A stretch of DNA of 64,000 nucleotides from Rhodoferax potami (lineage in GTDB: Bacteria > Pseudomonadota > Gammaproteobacteria > Burkholderiales > Burkholderiaceae_C): assembly GCF_032193805.1 (NCBI RefSeq), contig NZ_JAVBIK010000001.1:496001-560000 (forward strand), written 5' to 3'. Under the pieces are notes generated by a model that ran no database searches, was not told the DNA's origin, and saw only the letters and a program-made list of their open reading frames with translations. The position numbers were made by a program, and so were the translations under genes. Positions within the stretch are counted from its first letter, which is position 1, and each line of letters opens with the position of its first letter. Shown one piece after another: positions 37,181 to 43,886 of this stretch.

Positions 37181-40100
37181 ATGTCCATTCACGCAGCGCT
37201 GAACCACGTTACCCACTACTCGTACGACCGTCTGGTCAACCTCGGTCCCCAAGTCATCCGCCTGCGCCCGGCGCCACACTGCCGCAGCAAAATCATCTCT
37301 TACTCGCTCAAGGTCGAGCCGAGCACCCACTTCGTCAACTGGCAGCAAGACCCGTTTGCCAATTACCAGGCCCGCCTGGTGTTCCCCGAAAAAACCAAGG
37401 AATTCAAAGTCACAGTCGACCTGGTGGTCGAAATGGCGGTGTACAACCCCTTTGACTTCTTCCTCGAACCCACGGCCGAAAACTTCCCGTTCAAGTACGA
37501 CAAGCTGCTGGGCCAAGAGCTAGCCCCCTACCTGGCTGCGGAGCCGCTGACCCCGGAATTCAAAAAGTTCTTAGGAGCCATTGACCTCAAGGAGCGCCGC
37601 ACCATCGACTTTCTGGTCTACATCAACCAGCTGGTGCACAACGCCGTCAGCTACACCATCCGCATGGAGCCCGGTGTGCAAACGCCGGAAGAAACCCTGA
37701 CGCTGGCCAGCGGGTCGTGTCGCGACTCCGGGTGGCTGCTGGTTCAACTGCTGCGCCATTGCGGGCTGGCAGCACGCTTTGTATCGGGCTACCTGATTCA
37801 GCTGGCACCGGACGTCAAATCCCTGGACGGCCCCAGCGGCACCGAAGTCGACTTCACCGATCTGCACGCCTGGTGCGAGGTCTATTTGCCCGGCGCAGGC
37901 TGGATCGGGCTGGACGCGACCAGCGGCCTGCTGGCAGGAGAGGGCCACATCCCGCTGGCCTGCACCCCGCAGCCCAGCGGCGCAGCCCCGATCGAAGGCG
38001 GCGTGGACAAGTGCGAGGTGGAGTTTGCCCACCACATGCAAGTCACCCGCATGTACGAGTCCCCCCGCGTCACCAAGCCTTACACGCCCGAACAGTGGGC
38101 CGAAGTCATGACTCTGGGCGACGCGGTAGACGCCGAACTCGTGGCCGGCGATGTGCGCCTGACCATGGGTGGCGAGCCCACCTTTGTGGCGGTGAACGAC
38201 CGCGACGCGCCCGAATGGAACACCGACGCCCTGGGCCCCACCAAGCGCGGCTTCGCCACCGAGCTGGTGCACAAACTGCGCGACGAATACGGCCAGGGCG
38301 GCTTTCTGCACTTCGGCCAAGGCAAGTGGTATCCCGGCGAGCAACTACCGCGCTGGGCGCTCAATGTTTACTGGCGTGCCGACAAGCAGAAGGTGTGGAA
38401 CAACCCCGCCCTGTTCACCGACGAGCGCAAGCCCACCCACTACACCGCCGAAGACGCGGGCTACTTCATCCGCACCCTGGCCGGCAAGCTGGGCCTGACC
38501 GACAAGTACGTGCAGGCCGGCTATGAAGACACCTGGTACTACCTGTGGCGCGAGCGCCGCCTGCCGGTGAATGTGGACCCCTTCAACAGCAAGCTCGACG
38601 ACGAGATGGAGCGTGCCCGCCTGCGCCGCGTCTTCGAGCAAAAGCTCGACTCGGTGGTGGGCTATGTGCTGCCGCTCAAAGTGGGCGATGGCCCGCGCCT
38701 GACAGGCAAGGGCAGCAACCCCAGCCTTTCCGGCCCGTGGTGGACTACCGGTCCCTGGTTCTTCCGCGACGAGCGCATGTACCTGATGCCCGGCGATTCG
38801 CCCATGGGCCTGCGCCTGCCGCTGGATTCCCTGCCCTGGGTCAGCGAAGGTGACTACCCCTATCTGGTGGAGCGCGACCCGACCGTGGACCGCGGCGCGT
38901 TGCCAGCGCACGCGGCCTTTGCACAGCGCTATGCACCCAACGCCACGACCGCAACGACCGCCGGTCATGCAGGCGCCCCTGCGGCCACCGGTACCAGTGC
39001 AGGCTCTTTAGATGCCAACGGAGTGCCTTACCTGGCCGGCAACCTGGCCGTACCCGAAGCCGGTCGCAAGATGCAAACCGCCAAGGGCACGGGGGACGCC
39101 AGCATTGCGGCCAACGCCCAAAGCGCCACGCAGCCAGAGCCCGCAATGTACGCACAAGCGCCCAAGCGCTTTGAGTCCGCCCACTGGATCACCCGCACCG
39201 CCCTGTGCGTAGAGGTGCGCGACCCGCGCCGCGCCAGCGGCCCCAAAGCCGAAGCCGTGGGCTCCAAATCCGGCGTGCTGTACATCTTCATGCCGCCACT
39301 GGAGCGGCTGGAAGACTACCTGGACCTGCTCGCTGCCATCGAGGCCACCGCTGCCGAGCTGAAGATGCAGATCGTGCTGGAAGGCTACCCGCCTCCCCGC
39401 GATCCACGCCTCAAGCTCCTGCAAGTCACGCCCGACCCCGGCGTGATCGAGGTCAACGTGCACCCCGTCACCAACTGGAAAGAACTGGTCTACAACACCG
39501 AGTTTTTGTACAACGCAGCGTTCGAGTCGCGCCTGAGTGCTGAGAAGTTCATGACCGACGGCCGCCACACCGGCACCGGCGGTGGCAACCACTTCGTGAT
39601 GGGCGGCGCCACACCCGCAGACAGCCCTTTCCTGCGCAAACCCGAGCTGCTGGCCAGCCTGCTGCTGTACTGGCACAACCACCCTTCCTTGAGCTACCTG
39701 TTCAGCGGCATGTTTGTGGGCCCAACCAGCCAGGCCCCGCGTGTGGACGAAGCCCGCAACGACCAGCTGTATGAGCTGGAAATAGCCATCGAGCAAATCT
39801 ACAAAAACCGCGAGCTGTATGGCCAGAGCATGCCGCCCTGGTTGGTGGACCGCACGCTGCGCAACATCCTGATTGACGTGACAGGCAACACCCACCGCAG
39901 CGAATTCTCCATCGACAAGATGTACTCGCCGGACTCGTCCACGGGTCGTTTGGGCCTGCTGGAATTGCGCGCCTTCGAGATGCCGCCCCACCCGCACATG
40001 AGCAGCGTACAGCAGCTCTTGCTGCGCGCGCTGGTGGCCCGCTTCTGGAAGTCGCCGTACAAGGCCCCGGTCACCCGCTGGGGCACCGAACTGCACGACC

Positions 40101-40765
40101 GCTACATGCTGCCTACCTTCATCAAAATGGACTTTGATGACGTGATCGCAGACATGAACATGGCCGGCTACGCGTTCGACACCAGCTGGTTCGCCCCGCA
40201 CTACGAGTTCCGCTTCCCGATGGTGGGCTCAGTCAAGAGCATGGGCGTCGAGCTGACCTTGCGCAACGCGCTGGAACCTTGGCATGTGATGGGCGAAGAA
40301 AGTTCCGCAGGCGGCACCGCCCGCTATGTGGACTCCAGCCTGGAACGCCTGGAAGTACGTGTCACCGGGCTGAATGAGAGCCGCTACGTGGTCACCTGCA
40401 ATGGCGAAGCCCTGCCCATGACCAGCACCGGCACGGTGGGTGAATTTGTAGCTGCCGTGCGCTACAAGGCCTGGAACCCGCCGAGCAGCCTGCACCCCAC
40501 CATCGGTGTGCATGCCCCGCTGACCTTTGACATTGTGGACACCTGGATGAAGCGCTCGCTGGGCGGTTGCCAGTACTTTGTGGCCCACCCCGGCGGGCGC
40601 AATTACGACACCTTCCCGGTTAACAGCTACGAGGCCGAAAGCCGTCGCCTCTCGCGATTCAGTCCATTGGGCCACACACCGGGCATGCTGGTGGTGCCAC
40701 CCGCCACCATCCATGTGCCAGGCAGCAAAGAATTCCCGTTCACCAAAGACATGCGCAGGAACTGA
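37181..40765 (+). CDS. Transglutaminase-DUF2126 protein (1194 aa)
   Basis: A very large cytoplasmic protein without signal peptide. The N-terminal ~100 residues form the beta-rich bacterial transglutaminase leader (ALNHVTHYSYDRLVNLGPQ). The transglutaminase core has a complete triad: C180 in SGSCRDS, H229 in DLHAWCEVY and D245 in LDATSGLL. From about 330 on lies DUF2126 (VRLTMGGEPTFVAVNDRDAP, QGKWYPGEQLPRWALNVYWR, RTGTGGGNHFVMGG-like GTGGGNHFVMGG), which comparative work has grouped, from memory, with COOH-NH2 ligases of the glutamine-synthetase type. A Pro/Ala/Thr-rich insert spans about 585-660. Divergent from comEC; 159 bases upstream hold the promoters, with no clear hexamers seen. Probably works with the ligase and alpha-E genes across comEC. 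Confidence 0.92.
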   Translation: MSIHAALNHVTHYSYDRLVNLGPQVIRLRPAPHCRSKIISYSLKVEPSTHFVNWQQDPFANYQARLVFPEKTKEFKVTVDLVVEMAVYNPFDFFLEPTAENFPFKYDKLLGQELAPYLAAEPLTPEFKKFLGAIDLKERRTIDFLVYINQLVHNAVSYTIRMEPGVQTPEETLTLASGSCRDSGWLLVQLLRHCGLAARFVSGYLIQLAPDVKSLDGPSGTEVDFTDLHAWCEVYLPGAGWIGLDATSGLLAGEGHIPLACTPQPSGAAPIEGGVDKCEVEFAHHMQVTRMYESPRVTKPYTPEQWAEVMTLGDAVDAELVAGDVRLTMGGEPTFVAVNDRDAPEWNTDALGPTKRGFATELVHKLRDEYGQGGFLHFGQGKWYPGEQLPRWALNVYWRADKQKVWNNPALFTDERKPTHYTAEDAGYFIRTLAGKLGLTDKYVQAGYEDTWYYLWRERRLPVNVDPFNSKLDDEMERARLRRVFEQKLDSVVGYVLPLKVGDGPRLTGKGSNPSLSGPWWTTGPWFFRDERMYLMPGDSPMGLRLPLDSLPWVSEGDYPYLVERDPTVDRGALPAHAAFAQRYAPNATTATTAGHAGAPAATGTSAGSLDANGVPYLAGNLAVPEAGRKMQTAKGTGDASIAANAQSATQPEPAMYAQAPKRFESAHWITRTALCVEVRDPRRASGPKAEAVGSKSGVLYIFMPPLERLEDYLDLLAAIEATAAELKMQIVLEGYPPPRDPRLKLLQVTPDPGVIEVNVHPVTNWKELVYNTEFLYNAAFESRLSAEKFMTDGRHTGTGGGNHFVMGGATPADSPFLRKPELLASLLLYWHNHPSLSYLFSGMFVGPTSQAPRVDEARNDQLYELEIAIEQIYKNRELYGQSMPPWLVDRTLRNILIDVTGNTHRSEFSIDKMYSPDSSTGRLGLLELRAFEMPPHPHMSSVQQLLLRALVARFWKSPYKAPVTRWGTELHDRYMLPTFIKMDFDDVIADMNMAGYAFDTSWFAPHYEFRFPMVGSVKSMGVELTLRNALEPWHVMGEESSAGGTARYVDSSLERLEVRVTGLNESRYVVTCNGEALPMTSTGTVGEFVAAVRYKAWNPPSSLHPTIGVHAPLTFDIVDTWMKRSLGGCQYFVAHPGGRNYDTFPVNSYEAESRRLSRFSPLGHTPGMLVVPPATIHVPGSKEFPFTKDMRRN

Positions 40766-40800
40766 TCTGAAGCGTCACATGGTTCGCATCTAATCTGCTG

Positions 40801-41898
40801 ATGCGAATGTCATTCCTTAGCCATCAGCCCCGGCTGCACGGGCCGGCGTTGCTGCTGTGCAGCGCGCTGGCCAGTGCAGCATTTCTGCTCATGGGTGTGC
40901 CCGCGGGCATGTTGCTGGGTTGTATGCTGGCCGGTGTCCTGCTTGCCACGCAGGACATGAAAGTGCAAGTACCCGCCCCGCTGTTTGCCATTGGCCAGTC
41001 AGTCATCGCCTGCCTGATGGCGCACAGCCTGCATTTCGAGGTGCTGCAACGCGTGGCCGGCGAATGGCCGCTGTTCCTCGGTATTGCTTTTGCTGTGATG
41101 GCGGCCAGCGCGCTGCTGGGTTACTGGCTGATGCGCAGCGGTTTACTGCCGGGCAGCACCGCCATCTGGGGCTTGGCACCGGGCGCGGCCTCCGCCATGG
41201 TGCTCATGGCCGGTGATTTCGGTGCAGACACCAGGCTGGTGGCATTCATGCAGTACCTGCGGGTTGCCATGGTCACGGCGATTGCTTCGCTGGTGGCTCA
41301 CTTTGCAACAGGCGTTGCGGCCTCCCCCGAACACGTCGCACCCGGTTGGGATGTCCAGCTGGCCCATTGGCTGCACATCCAAAACCCCTTGCATGCCGGG
41401 CTGACTCTTGTGCTGGTGCTGATTGCCGCCTGGCTGGGCCGCGTCCTCACATTCCCCGGTGGCCCTTTGCTGATCCCCATGGTGCTGGCACTGGCGATGG
41501 ACAACCTCAGCCCTTGGAAACTGGAGCTGCCGGGCCCGCTGCTGGCGCTGGCGTATGCCGCGCTGGGCTGGGGCATAGGACTGCGCTTCAACCGCGAAAT
41601 TCTGGAGCACGCCTGGCGGGTGTTGCCGCGGGTACTGGTTGCCATTTTTGCCCTGATCGTGCTCGGTTTGGTGATTGCTAGCAGCCTCATGTTTTTTGCG
41701 GGCGTTGCCCCACTCACCGCCTACCTGGCCACCAGCCCCGGCGGTGCGGACTCGGTGGCGGTAATCGCCGTGGGCAGCGCGGTCGATGCAGGTTTTGTCA
41801 TGGCCATGCAAATGGTCCGTTTTTTCATGGTGTTGCTGCTGGGCCCGCGCCTCTCGCGCTGGCTGGTGCAACGACTCACAAGCCGCAGTGCGGCCTGA
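40801..41898 (+). CDS. AbrB-type membrane protein
   Basis: A 365-residue polytopic membrane protein with about ten hydrophobic segments and two internal repeats, matching the membrane family confusingly called AbrB or ammonia monooxygenase (not the DNA-binding AbrB). Conserved pieces are GLAPGAASAMVLMAGDFGAD and TSPGGADSVAVIAVGSAVDAGFVMAMQMVRFF, the two related helix hairpins of the family. Transported substrate unknown. It starts 35 bases after the DUF2126 gene, so it may be co-transcribed and could export or import something tied to that system; this is inference. Confidence 0.82.
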   Translation: MRMSFLSHQPRLHGPALLLCSALASAAFLLMGVPAGMLLGCMLAGVLLATQDMKVQVPAPLFAIGQSVIACLMAHSLHFEVLQRVAGEWPLFLGIAFAVMAASALLGYWLMRSGLLPGSTAIWGLAPGAASAMVLMAGDFGADTRLVAFMQYLRVAMVTAIASLVAHFATGVAASPEHVAPGWDVQLAHWLHIQNPLHAGLTLVLVLIAAWLGRVLTFPGGPLLIPMVLALAMDNLSPWKLELPGPLLALAYAALGWGIGLRFNREILEHAWRVLPRVLVAIFALIVLGLVIASSLMFFAGVAPLTAYLATSPGGADSVAVIAVGSAVDAGFVMAMQMVRFFMVLLLGPRLSRWLVQRLTSRSAA

Positions 41899-41931
41899 CG
41901 TGTTTCTTTTTTCAACTCAACCAGGATTTTT

Positions 41932-42639
41932 ATGCCCTCTATCAACTTCATCGGCGGCGAAAAAGGCGGCGTCGGCAAATCGGTGCTGGCGCGCGTTTTG
42001 GCCCAGTGCTTTATTGACAAGGGCCGCGCCTTCACGGGTTTTGACACCGACCGCTCGCACACCTCCTTCGCCCGGTTTTACAGCGACTTCGCGTCGCCGG
42101 TCGTCGTGGACACCTACGAGGGTCTGGACCTTGTAGCCGCGGTCTACGAAGAAGAGCCCGCCGAAGGTCCGCCACCGAATGTGATCGTCGATCTGGCCGC
42201 GCAAACAGCCGCACCGCTGGCCCGATGGGTCAAAGACTCCGACCTGGTTTCGCTGATGGCTAGCATGGGCGTCACGGTGAATTTCTGGCATGTGGCGGAT
42301 GCCGGCAGAGACTCTGTCGACCTATTGGACCGCTTGGTTGTCACCTACGGCGCCGGGCCGAACTACATCGTGGTGAAAAATCTCGGCCGCGGCAGCGATT
42401 TCTCGCAACTCGAGGAGTCCGCAGCGCTCAAGAAAGCGGTGGCGCTCGGCGGCCACGTAACGACTTTGCCCCAGCTGCACGAAGCCAGCATGCGCAAGAT
42501 CGACCGGCAAAACGCCAGTTTTTGGGCGGCCGTCCACAGCAAAGAGGGGGACGATGCGCTGGGCATGCTGGAGCGCCAGCGTGTGAAAACCTGGCTCAAA
42601 AACTGTTACAGCACCTTCGATGCCCTGCCGCTGGGTTGA
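41932..42639 (+). CDS. Orphan ParA/MinD-like ATPase
   Basis: A 235-residue P-loop ATPase with the deviant Walker A GEKGGVGKS (residues 9-17, with the signature Lys at 11), and DTDRSH as the second nucleotide-contacting loop. VIVDLAAQTAAPLARW is the Walker B region, where the usual DxP is altered to DLAAQ. The C-terminus (about 160-235) is specific to a group often labelled mobilisation protein. No parB, parS or cell-division partner is adjacent, so plasmid partition is unlikely. AGGA lies 5 bases before ATG 41932. It could position or switch on a partner protein; which one is unknown. Confidence 0.8.
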   Translation: MPSINFIGGEKGGVGKSVLARVLAQCFIDKGRAFTGFDTDRSHTSFARFYSDFASPVVVDTYEGLDLVAAVYEEEPAEGPPPNVIVDLAAQTAAPLARWVKDSDLVSLMASMGVTVNFWHVADAGRDSVDLLDRLVVTYGAGPNYIVVKNLGRGSDFSQLEESAALKKAVALGGHVTTLPQLHEASMRKIDRQNASFWAAVHSKEGDDALGMLERQRVKTWLKNCYSTFDALPLG

Positions 42640-42720
42640 AACACCCGCCAACACTGGAGTGCTTTAGCCGGGTATTGATGAAGATCAAGTGCTCGGGCTG
42701 GGGATTTCATAACAATCCAG

Positions 42721-42747
42721 ACATGCCCCGCTATCGTGCGGGCATGT
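42721..42747 (+). other. Hairpin between the ParA-like and HiPIP genes
   Basis: ACATGCCC and GGGCATGT form a perfect 8-bp stem with an 11-base loop, 24 bases before the HiPIP start. No T-run follows. It may stabilise the HiPIP mRNA, weakly terminate the upstream gene, or be a protein-binding inverted repeat. Confidence 0.5.
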
Positions 42748-42770
42748 CTTTCACCCTAGGAAACCAAGCC

Positions 42771-43076
42771 ATGACACAACGTCGCGAATTTATCGTTCAA
42801 GTCGCGCTCGGCAGCACTGCGCTGCTGGCAAGCCAGGTTCAAGCAGCAGGCCCCATGTTGGCTGAGACCGACGCCCAAGCCGGTGCACTCGGCTACAAGG
42901 CAGACGCCACCAAGGTGGACAAAGCCAAGTTCCCCAAATACGCCGCTGGCCAACTGTGCAACAACTGCGCGCTCTACCAGGGCAAAGCTTCTGACGCCGC
43001 TGGTGGCTGCCCCTTGTTTGCCGGCAAACAAGTCGCCGGCAAGGGCTGGTGCAGCGCGTGGGCCAAAAAGGCCTGA
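42771..43076 (+). CDS. High-potential iron-sulfur protein (HiPIP), Tat-exported
   Basis: A periplasmic one-electron carrier with a [4Fe-4S](2+/3+) cluster. The 101-residue precursor has a Tat signal (QRREFIVQVALGSTALLA, twin Arg at 4-5) cleaved after about residue 26 (QVQAA). The mature part has four cluster cysteines, C63 and C66 (CNNCALYQG), C80 (GGCPLF) and C94 (GKGWCSAW). In Rhodoferax-type bacteria HiPIPs feed the photosynthetic reaction centre or terminal oxidases; no such partner is in the window. It has a terminator directly after it, suggesting a short abundant transcript. Confidence 0.95.
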   Translation: MTQRREFIVQVALGSTALLASQVQAAGPMLAETDAQAGALGYKADATKVDKAKFPKYAAGQLCNNCALYQGKASDAAGGCPLFAGKQVAGKGWCSAWAKKA

Positions 43077-43134
43077 TCGTTTTTGTAGCCTGAAGGCTGC
43101 GCCCGTCGCGGCCGCCCTTGAGGCTGTGGCCGAC

Positions 43135-43169
43135 AGCCACCGCAACTCGCGTTGCCGGTGGCTTTTTTT
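43135..43169 (+). terminator. HiPIP terminator
   Basis: Arms AGCCACCG (43135-43142) and CGGTGGCT (43156-43163), with inner AAC/GTT, followed by a run of T to 43169 that overlaps the stop codon of the convergent flavin reductase. Confidence 0.88.
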
Positions 43170-43788
43170 ATTGGGGGCGGAACATCTTGAAAAGTTGCTC
43201 TGGCCCCACGCTGAAGTAATCCGCCGGCCCGCCGCCGCGCAAGACATGCCCGGCTGCAGCGGTGTCGTAGACCCCGTCCACCAGCAAGCGCCGGTCCAGG
43301 TGCACCCCGACCACCTCGCCCAAGACAAGCCAACTGGGCACCGTGGCACCAGCCGCCGTTTGCAGCTGAACGACCTGGGTGCAGCGGCACTCAAAGCTCA
43401 CCGGGCTTTCCAGCACCCGGGGTACTTGCACCAGGTTGGAGTTCACGGGGGTCAGGCCCGCCAGGGCAAATTCATCGACCTCCGGGCCGACAGGCGCACA
43501 GGTCTGGTTCATGGCTTCCGCCAGCGGCCGTGTCACTAAATTCCAGACAAACTCACCGGTGGCCTCGATGTTGCGCACCGTGTCTTTGTAGCCAATGCTC
43601 GAAAAACCCACGATGGGCGGCACATAGTTGAACGCATTGAAAAAACTATAGGGCGCAAGATTCAGCAGCCCATCCGCGCTGCGGCTCGAAATCCAGCCGA
43701 TAGGCCGGGGGCCCACGATGGCATTGAAGGGATCGTGGGGCAAACCATGCCCCAAGCGGGGCTCGTAAAAATGGAAGTCAGCTGTCAT
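43168..43788 (-). CDS. Flavin reductase-like FMN-binding protein
   Basis: A 206-residue split-barrel flavoprotein. Seen are the opening HDPFNAIVGPRPIGWISS, LAPYSFFNAFNYVPPIVGFSS (the flavin phosphate region), KDTVRNIEATGEFVWNL, and VVQLQTAAGATVPSWLVLGEVVGVHLD. Family members reduce flavin for a monooxygenase or act as stand-alone oxidoreductases. ATG 43788 gives the conserved MTADFHFYEP start. It is divergent from the ligase-alpha-E fusion and convergent with HiPIP. No oxygenase partner is adjacent. Confidence 0.85.
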   Translation of the reverse strand: MTADFHFYEPRLGHGLPHDPFNAIVGPRPIGWISSRSADGLLNLAPYSFFNAFNYVPPIVGFSSIGYKDTVRNIEATGEFVWNLVTRPLAEAMNQTCAPVGPEVDEFALAGLTPVNSNLVQVPRVLESPVSFECRCTQVVQLQTAAGATVPSWLVLGEVVGVHLDRRLLVDGVYDTAAAGHVLRGGGPADYFSVGPEQLFKMFRPQ

Positions 43789-43886
43789 GGGGTGTATCCG
43801 GCGAGTGGGCTTGGCCGAAAGTATGACCGGCATAGTGATTGCTTGCAGACCGGAGAAATCAGCCCTTGCTGGCATACTTGGTCATA

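Noticed and set aside
40801-41898. AbrB label read as the DNA-binding transition-state regulator
   Set aside because: The protein is polytopic and hydrophobic, of the unrelated membrane AbrB family.
41932-42639. ParA-like gene as sign of a plasmid or integrated element
   Set aside because: No parB, replication gene, integrase or flanking repeat is present, and neighbouring genes are chromosomal in type.
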